NCBI GenBank assembly: GCA_029906195.1
Contig: JARWSJ010000001.1
Coordinates: forward strand, 992,001 to 1,056,000
Length of the DNA: 64,000 bases
From: Chitinophagaceae bacterium 26-R-25
GTDB lineage: Bacteria > Bacteroidota > Bacteroidia > Chitinophagales > Chitinophagaceae
Direction: 5' to 3'
In this document: piece after piece, positions 51,384-58,219 of the stretch
Layout: every line of letters begins with the position of its first letter
Position numbering within the stretch: the stretch's first letter is position 1
The notes under the pieces: generated by a model
Told to the model about the DNA's origin: nothing
Seen by the model: only the letters and a program-made list of their open reading frames with translations
The model's database searches: none
Position numbers and translations under genes: made by a program

Positions 51384-51490
51384 AGTAAAAAGTCAAAAAT
51401 AAAAAGTCAAAAACTTTAGGTGCAGCCTCGTTATAAACAGCGATGCACCTAAAGTTTTTGATTTTTGCATTTTTATTTTTGACTTGAATC
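51384..51490. repeat. AAAAGTCAAAA-type inverted-repeat element
   Basis: Left arm 51384-51412 (GTAAAAAGTCAAAAATAAAA) and right arm about 51455-51490 (TTTTTGATTTTTGCATTTTT). The loop begins GGTGCAGCCTCGTT, a variant of the loop motif seen in two other elements. Confidence 0.75.
51409..51459 (+). terminator. Strong hairpin after the phosphohexomutase gene
   Basis: Perfect 16-bp stem (AAAAACTTTAGGTGCA / TGCACCTAAAGTTTTT) at 51409-51424 and 51444-51459, with T-run on the 3' side. It likely ends the mutase transcript. Confidence 0.8.
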
Positions 51491-51568
51491 TTTAAGTGTA
51501 ACATTTTGATAACCAACGCAACATTTAAAGCTTTTTAATTTTTACTTTTTAATTTTGCCTTTTAATCC

Positions 51569-51576
51569 TATCTTTG
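51569..51576 (+). promoter_or_regulatory. Candidate -7 promoter element of rpmE2
   Basis: TATCTTTG matches TAnnTTTG, followed by a leader of about 55 bases before the ATG. The upstream TTTG lies at a non-standard distance. Confidence 0.45.
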
Positions 51577-51596
51577 CAGTCCAAATTTTTATAAGT

Positions 51597-51614
51597 ATAC
51601 GGCAAAATCCGTAT
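51597..51614 (+). promoter_or_regulatory. Small hairpin in the rpmE2 leader
   Basis: ATACGG / CCGTAT stem with a six-base loop within the 5' untranslated region of L31. L31 leaders are often autoregulated in other phyla; this site is a candidate only. Confidence 0.3.
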
Positions 51615-51635
51615 GCACCTTAAAATCAAAGAGTT

Positions 51636-51884
51636 ATGAAACAAGGTATCCATCCAGCTAATTACAAATTTGTCATATTTAAAGACATGAGTAATGGCGA
51701 GACATTTTTAGGTAAATCAACTGCCCATTCTAAGGAAACTATTACTTGGGAAGACGGCAAGGAATACCCAGTTATTAAATTGGAGATTTCTAATACTTCT
51801 CACCCTTTCTTTACTGGTAAGAACGTATTGGTTGATACAGCAGGTCGTATCGACAAATTCAAAAAGAAATACGCGAAAAAATAG
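51636..51884 (+). CDS. rpmE2: 50S ribosomal protein L31 type B
   Basis: 82 residues: MKQGIHPANYKFVIFKDMSNGETFLGKSTAHSKETITWEDGKEYPVIKLEISNTSHPFFTGK...VDTAGRIDKFKKKY. This is the zinc-free type B form: the CxxC pairs of type A are absent. It binds the large ribosomal subunit. It has its own promoter candidate and a terminator 24 bases after the stop. Confidence 0.97.
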   Translation: MKQGIHPANYKFVIFKDMSNGETFLGKSTAHSKETITWEDGKEYPVIKLEISNTSHPFFTGKNVLVDTAGRIDKFKKKYAKK

Positions 51885-51908
51885 TTTCAGCAGTTTCTAC
51901 AAAATATT

Positions 51909-51938
51909 ATCCCGGAGCACACGCTTCGGGATTTTTGT
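51909..51938 (+). terminator. Terminator after rpmE2
   Basis: Stem ATCCCGGAGC / GCTTCGGGAT (one G-T pair) with a four-base loop and then TTTTGTTTT. Confidence 0.85.
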
Positions 51939-51971
51939 TTTCTGGAATTGACCAGCCTGATTGTTCTTTGT

Positions 51972-52073
51972 GACTGAATAACTGAGTAACTGAATAACTG
52001 AAAGCTTCAACGTCGATTTTGCTTTTCAACATACGGACATTCAGTTATTCAGTTACTCAGTTATTCAGTTATT
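51972..52073. repeat. CTGAATAA-type inverted-repeat element
   Basis: Left arm 51972-52002 (ACTGAATAACTGAGTAACTG) and right arm 52039-52073 (TCAGTTATTCAGTTACTCAG), loop about 37 bases. Upstream of the SDR gene. Confidence 0.85.
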
Positions 52074-52137
52074 GTGTCATCTGCGTGCCGCTCTTCCCAT
52101 CGAAAAAATCATTATTTTAGTTCCCCAAGCATTAAAC

Positions 52138-52818
52138 ATGAAGAACATTATTGTAACCGGAGCAAATGGCAACCTTGGCGTTGCTGTGGTAAAAAAAGTA
52201 TTAGCCGATGGCAACAGAGTAATTGCCGTAGGATCATCAGGAAATACATTGGGCTTTGCAAGAGACGACAGCAATTTCGAGCTTCACGATATAGATCTCA
52301 CCAAACATGAGGACGCATGGACATTCAGTGAAACTGTGATCGAAAAATACGGACAAATAGATGGCGCTGCATTGCTTGTTGGTGGTTTTGCTATGAGCAA
52401 TATAAAAGATTTGCAGATTGAAGACATGGAGAAAATGATTCGCCTGAACTTTGCTACTGCATTCAATATAGCCAAGCCATTGTTCAATCACATGTTGGCG
52501 AATAATAATGGTAAAATAGTTTTTGTTGGGGCAAAACCTGCTCTTGAACCGCACATGGCAAAAAACATGATTGCTTACTCATTAAGCAAGTCTCTTTTGT
52601 TCTCTTTCGCAGAAATTTTAAATGCGTCTGCCGAAGGCAAAAATGTAAACACGTCTGTAGTTGTTCCTCAAACCATTGATACACCTCAGAACAGGAAAGA
52701 CATGCCAGATGCCGATTTCAGCAAATGGTCAAAACCAGAAGACATCGCAGAAGTTTTCTCATTCATTTTTAATGAGAAATCGAATGTGGTGAAGCAAGCG
52801 GTTTACAAACTTTATTAA
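52138..52818 (+). CDS. Short-chain dehydrogenase/reductase
   Basis: 226 residues from the ATG at 52138. The dinucleotide-binding start KNIIVTGANGNLGVAVVKK has TGANGNLG in place of TGxxxGxG, as in many SDRs; the active-site pair is YSLSK (Tyr and Lys of YxxxK, about 158-162). It is an oxidoreductase of unknown substrate, probably NAD(P)-dependent. The 22 upstream codons in the same frame come from a repeat arm and are ignored. TAA stop, then an ATTAAGAATT repeat arm. Confidence 0.9.
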   Translation: MKNIIVTGANGNLGVAVVKKVLADGNRVIAVGSSGNTLGFARDDSNFELHDIDLTKHEDAWTFSETVIEKYGQIDGAALLVGGFAMSNIKDLQIEDMEKMIRLNFATAFNIAKPLFNHMLANNNGKIVFVGAKPALEPHMAKNMIAYSLSKSLLFSFAEILNASAEGKNVNTSVVVPQTIDTPQNRKDMPDADFSKWSKPEDIAEVFSFIFNEKSNVVKQAVYKLY

Positions 52819-52958
52819 TTAAGAATTACGAATTAAGAATTAGGAATTGTTTCGGTGCAGCATTGTTTATAAGCATTTATCTTACTTTGTGTCTAGCGAT
52901 AATAAACATGTTTTCGGGCGACCTAATTCCTAATTCCTAATTTCTAATTCCTAATTCC
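52815..52958. repeat. GAATTAGGAATTAAG inverted-repeat element
   Basis: Left arm 52815-52849 (AATTAAGAATTACGAATTAA) and right arm about 52921-52958 (CTAATTCCTAATTCCTAATT), loop about 70 bases. The loop holds GGTGCAGCATTGTT at 52854-52867, directly after the left arm. Confidence 0.85.
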
Positions 52959-52973
52959 TCCCTAAGTTTGCGT

Positions 52974-54761
52974 ATGAAGCAAAAATTAAAAACTGCTTAC
53001 AGTTCTATCTTCACCTATTTGCGGGAAAAGGTGAACCGTGTGCAGTACATAATGATTGTGGCGAGTCTGGTTGGTTTGTGTTCGGGATTGGTAGCGGTGC
53101 TTTTAAAAACGTTTGTACACTATATCGAAAAATGGATCAGCGAAATTCCTGTGTCGCGTTTTTCTTACCTCTTGTTTCCCGGTTTGGGATTGCTGATTAC
53201 GGTAATTATCATCTACAAATTTTATGGTGGCCATATTGAAAAAGGAATAGCAATGGTGCTGCGGTCAATCGCAAGAAGATCGTCTTTTATTCCTTTCAGT
53301 CATACTTACATGCATGTTGTCACAAGCTCCGTCACCGTTGGGTTAGGAGGGTCAGTGGGGCTGGAGGCGCCCATCGTTGCGACAGGTTCGGCTGTTGGTT
53401 CCAATCTTGCACGCATTCATCAACTCAATTACCAGGAAAGAACATTGCTGATAGCGTGTGGTGCTGCGGCCGGTATTGCTGCTGTATTCAATGCGCCGAT
53501 AGCCGGCGTGATATTCGCCATAGAAGTGTTGCTGGCAGAAACGATCATCAGTTATTTTATCCCGTTGATCATATCGGCAGTAATCGGAGCGCTGTGTTCA
53601 AAGATCATTCTGAATGAGGATATTCTTTTCAACTTCGTGCTCAAGCAAACTTTTAATTATTACAATGTTCCGTTTTATATATTGCTTGGTGCGTTGTGCG
53701 GTTTCATTTCTTTGTATTATGCAAATGTGTTTAAAAAAGTAGAGCACAAAATGCACGACTGGCATTTAAATCCCTATGTAAAAGCATTGATCGGCGGATT
53801 GTTCCTGCTGGTCATTTACATTTTATTCCCGACGCTTTTCGGGGAAGGATATGACAGCGTGAAATTGGTGGCAAACGGCGACAGCAACATTATCCACGAC
53901 AATACAAGACTGTTCGCATTGATGAACCACGAGTGGGCGATAATTGTTTTTGTAGGAGCCGTAATGCTGTTAAAGCCAGTCGCTGCCGGTATAACCATCG
54001 GTAGCGGTGGAAACGGCGGAAACTTTGCGCCTTCGCTATTTGTAGGCGCATATCTTGGATTTTTCTTTTCCAGATTATTGAATGCAACAAAATGGTTTGA
54101 TACTCCCGTCGGAAACTTCAGTCTCGTGGGCATGGCGGGTGTGTTGAGTGGTGTAATGTATTGTCCGCTTACGGCGATATTTCTTATCGCTGAAATTACA
54201 AGCGGCTACGAACTCATCATTCCATTGATGATCGTTTCTTCCATGTCATTTTTCATTGTGAAACACTACCAGCCCTATTCTATGGAAACGCGGAAGCTTG
54301 CAATGGAGGGCCAGATTTTTACGCACAAACGTGAGCAGAATATTTTAACGTCTATCCAATTGGACGATATCATTAAGAACAATTACCAAAGCATTTCTAT
54401 CGACAGCTCGTTGCGCGATTTGGTGGAAATGATCAAGCTGAGCGATAAAAACATTTTTGCAGTAGAAGATAAGAAAGGAAATTTTATCGGCATTGTAGAA
54501 CTGAACGATGTAAAAAAGCAAATGTTCAATCCTGAGTTGTTTGACAAAGTGAGCATTCGGCAGATCATGAAGAAAGCTCCGGAGGTCATTTATTCAGGTG
54601 AAAGCATGACACGTGTAATGGAAAAGTTCGATCTCACCCACAGCTGGTATTTGCCGGTGTTATCGGAGGACAGAAAATTTATCGGCTTCATTTCCAAAAC
54701 AAAAATATTCGAACAGTACAGGCAGATTATTTCGGCACAGAGCGATTTATATGACAATTAG
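52974..54761 (+). CDS. ClC-family chloride channel or H+/Cl- antiporter with CBS domains
   Basis: 595 residues. The ClC core (about 30-430) has GLGGSVGLEAPIVATGSAVGSN (GxExP with gating Glu) and GSGGNGGNFAPSLFVGAYLG; a C-terminal pair of CBS domains follows (about 460-590). It probably moves chloride across the inner membrane, with CBS domains sensing nucleotides. I take ATG 52974, not the TTG at 52968. A promoter-like TAAGTTTG lies at 52963-52970, touching the start, so the mRNA may be leaderless or start further in. The TAG stop is formed by a GAATTAGG arm. Confidence 0.9.
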   Translation: MKQKLKTAYSSIFTYLREKVNRVQYIMIVASLVGLCSGLVAVLLKTFVHYIEKWISEIPVSRFSYLLFPGLGLLITVIIIYKFYGGHIEKGIAMVLRSIARRSSFIPFSHTYMHVVTSSVTVGLGGSVGLEAPIVATGSAVGSNLARIHQLNYQERTLLIACGAAAGIAAVFNAPIAGVIFAIEVLLAETIISYFIPLIISAVIGALCSKIILNEDILFNFVLKQTFNYYNVPFYILLGALCGFISLYYANVFKKVEHKMHDWHLNPYVKALIGGLFLLVIYILFPTLFGEGYDSVKLVANGDSNIIHDNTRLFALMNHEWAIIVFVGAVMLLKPVAAGITIGSGGNGGNFAPSLFVGAYLGFFFSRLLNATKWFDTPVGNFSLVGMAGVLSGVMYCPLTAIFLIAEITSGYELIIPLMIVSSMSFFIVKHYQPYSMETRKLAMEGQIFTHKREQNILTSIQLDDIIKNNYQSISIDSSLRDLVEMIKLSDKNIFAVEDKKGNFIGIVELNDVKKQMFNPELFDKVSIRQIMKKAPEVIYSGESMTRVMEKFDLTHSWYLPVLSEDRKFIGFISKTKIFEQYRQIISAQSDLYDN

Positions 54762-54824
54762 GAATTAAGAATTAGGAATTAGGAATTGGTTGCTGTGGTA
54801 CAGTGTAATTGACCATCAGAGACC

Positions 54825-54903
54825 AGCCCCAGAGGGGCGACACGTTAGTAGATAATGTGAAGATCGGCGAATCAAATGCGAGTCCCAGAGGGGCGACATG
54901 TTA
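54825..54903 (+). repeat. Two copies of the AGCCCCAGAGGGGCGACATGTTA repeat family
   Basis: Copies at 54825-54847 and 54881-54903, same orientation, about 56 bases apart. Each has an internal palindrome CCCC-AGA-GGGG. Four more copies are at 56562-56752 on the other side of uxuA. Confidence 0.8.
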
Positions 54904-54995
54904 AATTGTCTAGGTGTAACATTTTTCCGAAGTTGATATTAAAGTTGCAAACCTGTCAGGGCTTTGACTTTCCAGACTATTAGCAACACCAAAAG

Positions 54996-55030
54996 AAAAG
55001 CCCCGTCAGGTGAAAACCTGTCGGGGCTTT
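54996..55030. terminator. Terminator between the ClC gene and uxuA
   Basis: Stem AAAGCCCCGTCAGGT / ACCTGTCGGGGCTTT with a GAAA loop and a single T-T mismatch. A-run and T-run on both sides allow use in either direction. Confidence 0.8.
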
Positions 55031-55141
55031 ATATTCAGTTGTTTCAAATTGAAATTCAAACACACCAGTAAAACATCACCTTCACGTCAAGCGACATACC
55101 CCTCACTCTCAACTCTCCATTCTCAACTCTCAACTAATCGT

Positions 55142-56308
55142 TTACAGCGACCTCGCGATGCCCAACTCCAAACCTCTCAACTCCGCTATGCCTCTCAATC
55201 TGCCAATTGCAGAGTAGCCGGGATAAGTTGTTTTCTTCAAGTCGTCCAGCATTTGGTGACCATGATCGGGACGCATCGGAATAGATTGATTTCTTTTTTG
55301 CATCAGCAAAACGATTTCTTTTACCACAGCAAACATATCAACGTCGCCATCAAGGTGATCAGCTTCAAAGAAATTGCCTTCCGCATCACGTTTGGTGCTA
55401 CGAAGGTGGATGAAGTGGATATGATCTCCGAGGCGTTTTACCATACCAGCAAGATCATTATCGCTACGCACGCCATATGAGCCAGTACAATAGCACAAGC
55501 CATTTGCAGGCGAAGGCGCCGCGTTGATCAATTCCATTGCATCTTTTTCTGTGCTTACAATTCTTGGCAAGCCGAGGATAGGATAGGGAGGATCGTCTGG
55601 GTGGATGGCCATTTTCAAACCTGCTTCTTCAGCAACGGGAACAACCTGTTGTAAGAAATAGAACAAATGTTGTTTCAGCTTTTGCGCATCTATGCCTTCG
55701 TATGTTTTTAATGCTTTTAATATTTGCTCTTCCGTAAATCTTTCTTCACTGCCTGGCAGACCGAGTAACGCATTTTTGTACAATGTCTCTTTTTCTTCGG
55801 GAGTCATTGTTGTAAATCTTGTTTTCGCTTTGCTGATTTCTTCTGCAGTATAGTCGGCCTCTGCATTGGGACGTTTTAAAATGAACAGATCAAATGCAAT
55901 GAATGCTGATTTTTCAAAATAAAGCGCCTTGCTGCCATCGGGCATTACGTAGTTGATCTCTGTGCGCATCCAGTCGAGAATAGGCATGAAGTTGTAGGTA
56001 ACCACCTTTAAACCACAAGCGGCCACATTACGCAGACTCACTTTATAGTTCTCGATATATTGTTTGTAATTGCCGATTTGTTTTTTTATGTCTTCATGTA
56101 CAGGCAGGCTCTCAATCACTGTCCAGGTAAGACCTGCGCTTTCCACTTGTTGTTTTCTTTTATTGATTTCTTCCACTGTCCATATTTCTCCGACAGGTAC
56201 GTGGTGCAATGCAGTAACCACGCCGGTACAACCAGATTGCCTGATGTCCCAAAGACTCACAGGATCATTCGGACCGTACCAACGCATCGTTTGTTCCATT
56301 AATTTCAT
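55142..56308 (-). CDS. uxuA: D-mannonate dehydratase
   Basis: 388 residues: [40 protein letters not shown] at the N-terminus and [21 protein letters not shown] in the metal-binding region are strong UxuA signatures. It dehydrates D-mannonate to 2-keto-3-deoxygluconate in glucuronate breakdown, using Mn or Fe. The start may be ATG 56308 or the Met at codon 4. Its neighbourhood (LacI regulator, GH3, SusCD) suggests catabolism of glucuronic-acid side chains of xylan. No uxuB, uxaC or kdgK is visible. It is flanked on both sides by clusters of AGCCCCAGAGGGGC repeats. Confidence 0.95.
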   Translation of the reverse strand: MKLMEQTMRWYGPNDPVSLWDIRQSGCTGVVTALHHVPVGEIWTVEEINKRKQQVESAGLTWTVIESLPVHEDIKKQIGNYKQYIENYKVSLRNVAACGLKVVTYNFMPILDWMRTEINYVMPDGSKALYFEKSAFIAFDLFILKRPNAEADYTAEEISKAKTRFTTMTPEEKETLYKNALLGLPGSEERFTEEQILKALKTYEGIDAQKLKQHLFYFLQQVVPVAEEAGLKMAIHPDDPPYPILGLPRIVSTEKDAMELINAAPSPANGLCYCTGSYGVRSDNDLAGMVKRLGDHIHFIHLRSTKRDAEGNFFEADHLDGDVDMFAVVKEIVLLMQKRNQSIPMRPDHGHQMLDDLKKTTYPGYSAIGRLRGIAELRGLELGIARSL

Positions 56309-56561
56309 GAGAAGAAGTTTTGAGTTCTAAGTTATGAGTTATAAGTTTTGAGTTCTGAGTTCCGGGCAGCAAAACTAAAGGATTGCGCCGTGAAATAGCA
56401 AAGGAAATTTGTCGTTTAAAGTTGGAAACGTTCCCGGGGTGGGAAGTTAAAAGTCAAAAGTAAAAAGTCAAAAAAGTGGTGCAGCATTGTTCCTTGCGGC
56501 GGGGCGATGACATCATAGCCGCCAACTTATGTGATGTATGTGCGAATGAACAGACAAAATT

Positions 56562-56752
56562 TAACGTGTCGCCCCTCTGGGGCTGGCTCTAATGTTTCAA
56601 ATTCTCTTCTATTTTGCTGCTACTAACGTGCCGCCCCGCTGGGGTATGAGGAACACTCGGAGACTTCAACTAAGCCCCAGCGGGGCGACACATTCGTAGC
56701 AACATTATTAGGTTCACGAACCGAATACGAGCCCCAGAGGGGTGACATGTTA
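56562..56752. repeat. Four copies of the AGCCCCAGAGGGGCGACA repeat, in both orientations
   Basis: Copies at 56562-56584 (minus), 56624-56644 (minus), 56673-56694 (plus) and 56730-56752 (plus), the first pair facing the second. Two have CCCC-AGC-GGGG or GCT cores, two AGA or TCT. Confidence 0.8.
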
Positions 56753-56850
56753 AATATCGCGAAGCGAAAAATTTGCTATGGGGGTATTAAGTCGAAGGCT
56801 ATCGTGTCTTCACGAACCGCGGCACTAGGGACTTGCCCATAAATTAGACA

Positions 56851-56911
56851 AGGCTTCGACAAGGTCAGCCTGATACTCTGCTTTCGCGCCAGGCTGAGCT
56901 TGTCGAAGCCC
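56851..56911. repeat. Inverted pair of TTCGACAAG...CAGCCTG repeats
   Basis: AGGCTTCGACAAGGTCAGCC at 56851 (minus orientation) and AGGCTGAGCTTGTCGAAGCC at 56891 (plus orientation), 17 bases apart, forming a large hairpin. A single copy is at 37650-37672. This sequence type is widespread in bacterial intergenic regions. Confidence 0.75.
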
Positions 56912-56993
56912 TGATAAACAGAAACGTATTCGCACAAAAATCGTTAACTAACCGGGAATGAATTCTTAATTCCTAATTCTTAATTCCTAACTG

Positions 56994-58031
56994 CTAATTG
57001 CCTCCTTTCCCTTTCAAACTCGACGCCCTCACTACAATCTCCGACCGCAGGATGATCTTGTTTGTAGTGCTGATATTGCCATCGCCGGTGAGGTGATCAA
57101 TCAGGTTGCGCATCGCCATTTCGCCCATTTCATAACACGGATAGTTAACCGTAGTAAGGTGCGGTTCTACAATCTTGGAAATAGGATCGTTGTTGAATCC
57201 GGCGAATGCAATGTCGCCGGGAATAGAATAGCCCGCAGTTTTGATAATCTGCATGCAATTCGCGGCACACACGTCGTTTGCCACGAATACAGCATCGGGC
57301 TTATTGGGCATTTGCAATATTTTTTTGCCGAGTTCTTTACCAGCTTCTTCACTAAGTTCATTAACAATCAAAAGTTCGTCCTGGAACTCAAAGCCGGAAT
57401 CGCGCAAAGCATCTTTGTAACCACGGCATCTTTCTGCATACACATTTCTGGTAAGGTTACCCGCAATGTGCATGATTCGCTTACAACCCTCGTCAATCAA
57501 GTGTTTGGTGATGTCGTAGCCGTTGCGATAGTTATCAATAATTACATTCAGGCTGCGGCTGTCTTCGTACACACGGTCAAAGAAAACAACAGGAATGTTT
57601 TTATCAAAAAACACATCAAAATGTTCCATGTTCTCGGTGTCGTAGGCAAGGGAAACCAACAGGCCATCCACACGGCTGTTAAACATTGTGATGGTGTTTG
57701 CGATCTCTTTTTTTACTGACTCCAGCGACTGGCTTATGATCAGATTATAGCCATTCTCGTTGGCAATTTTTTCCATGCCTGCGATAGCTGAAGAAACGAA
57801 ATAACTGTTAAGTTTGGGGACAATTACACCGATGGTGTTTGTTTTTTGCTTTCTCAGATTCCTGGCAAAATTGTTCGAACGGTAGCCCATTTCTTTAGCG
57901 GCTTCCTGCACCTTTTTCTTGGTCGACTTACTAATGCCCGGATGATCCTTCAAACTACGGCTAACAGTGGCTGCGGATATCTTCAAATGCTTGGCAAGGT
58001 CGTATATCGTGATCTCTTTGTCTTCTTTCAT
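56994..58031 (-). CDS. LacI-family transcriptional regulator
   Basis: 345 residues. The N-terminal helix-turn-helix is ITIYDLAKHLKISAATVSRSLKDHPGISKSTKKKVQEAAKEMGYRSN, with the hinge helix NFARNLRKQKTN, then a periplasmic-binding-protein-like sugar-sensing domain (GVIVPKLNSYFVSSAIAGMEKIANENGYN...). It is divergent from the GH3/SusCD operon, and LacI-type palindromes lie in the shared gap. It probably represses the hemicellulose locus until a sugar acid or oligosaccharide binds. The stop TAG is set in a GAATTAGG-type arm. Confidence 0.93.
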   Translation of the reverse strand: MKEDKEITIYDLAKHLKISAATVSRSLKDHPGISKSTKKKVQEAAKEMGYRSNNFARNLRKQKTNTIGVIVPKLNSYFVSSAIAGMEKIANENGYNLIISQSLESVKKEIANTITMFNSRVDGLLVSLAYDTENMEHFDVFFDKNIPVVFFDRVYEDSRSLNVIIDNYRNGYDITKHLIDEGCKRIMHIAGNLTRNVYAERCRGYKDALRDSGFEFQDELLIVNELSEEAGKELGKKILQMPNKPDAVFVANDVCAANCMQIIKTAGYSIPGDIAFAGFNNDPISKIVEPHLTTVNYPCYEMGEMAMRNLIDHLTGDGNISTTNKIILRSEIVVRASSLKGKGGN

Positions 58032-58044
58032 ACAATCGTTTGCG
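58032..58044. promoter_or_regulatory. Candidate LacI-type operator 1
   Basis: ACAATCGTTTGCG, a weaker copy of the palindrome at 58089-58102, overlapping the first bases before the LacI start. Position suits autorepression. Confidence 0.4.
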
Positions 58045-58088
58045 TATTGATTCTGGGTACTAAATTAACTTTTTTTTGAAATTTTTTA

Positions 58089-58102
58089 TGCAATCGGTTG
58101 CA
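58089..58102. promoter_or_regulatory. Candidate LacI-type operator 2
   Basis: TGCAATCGGTTGCA, a symmetric site with TGCAA/TTGCA arms and CG-centred core, the usual form of LacI-family operators, between the regulator and the GH3 gene. Confidence 0.65.
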
Positions 58103-58219
58103 AATACAAAAAAAATTATGATATTAGCATTGTGTTAATGTCAAATGTGTCTCGCCAAAACGAAAAAAGACACTAAACGAGAGGTTGCTTTTTCAGCTAT
58201 AAGACCATTTATAAGCCAT

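Larger units (their letters stand above)
54762..55141. other. 380-base gap between the ClC gene and uxuA: repeats and a terminator
   Basis: Starts with a GAATTAGG-type arm (54758-54791) with no good partner arm. Two copies of AGCCCCAGAGGGGCGACA... lie at 54825-54847 and 54881-54903. A terminator follows at 54996-55030. Near 55080-55140 are CTCTCAACTCTC-type tandem repeats that reach the uxuA stop. No gene. Confidence 0.65.
56309..56993. other. 685-base repeat-rich gap between uxuA and the LacI-type gene
   Basis: No gene. In order: GAGTTCTAAGTTATGAG-type tandem repeats upstream of uxuA (56318-56362), an AAAAGTCAAAAGTAAAA arm (56448-56475) followed by GGTGCAGCATTGTT (56478-56491), four AGCCCCAGAGGGGC repeats (56562-56752), two TTCGACAAG...CAGCCTG repeats (56851-56872 and 56890-56911) and a GAATTCCTAATTCTTAA arm (56960-57000) reaching the LacI stop. 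Promoter of uxuA not located. Confidence 0.7.

Noticed and set aside
52072-52137. N-terminal extension of the SDR protein
   Set aside because: The extra residues derive from repeat arm and spacer, while the ATG at 52138 precedes the nucleotide-binding motif at the normal distance.
55010-55480. 156-residue open frame antisense to uxuA
   Set aside because: Most of it is the opposite strand of uxuA, which is a clear gene; the remainder is repeat sequence.
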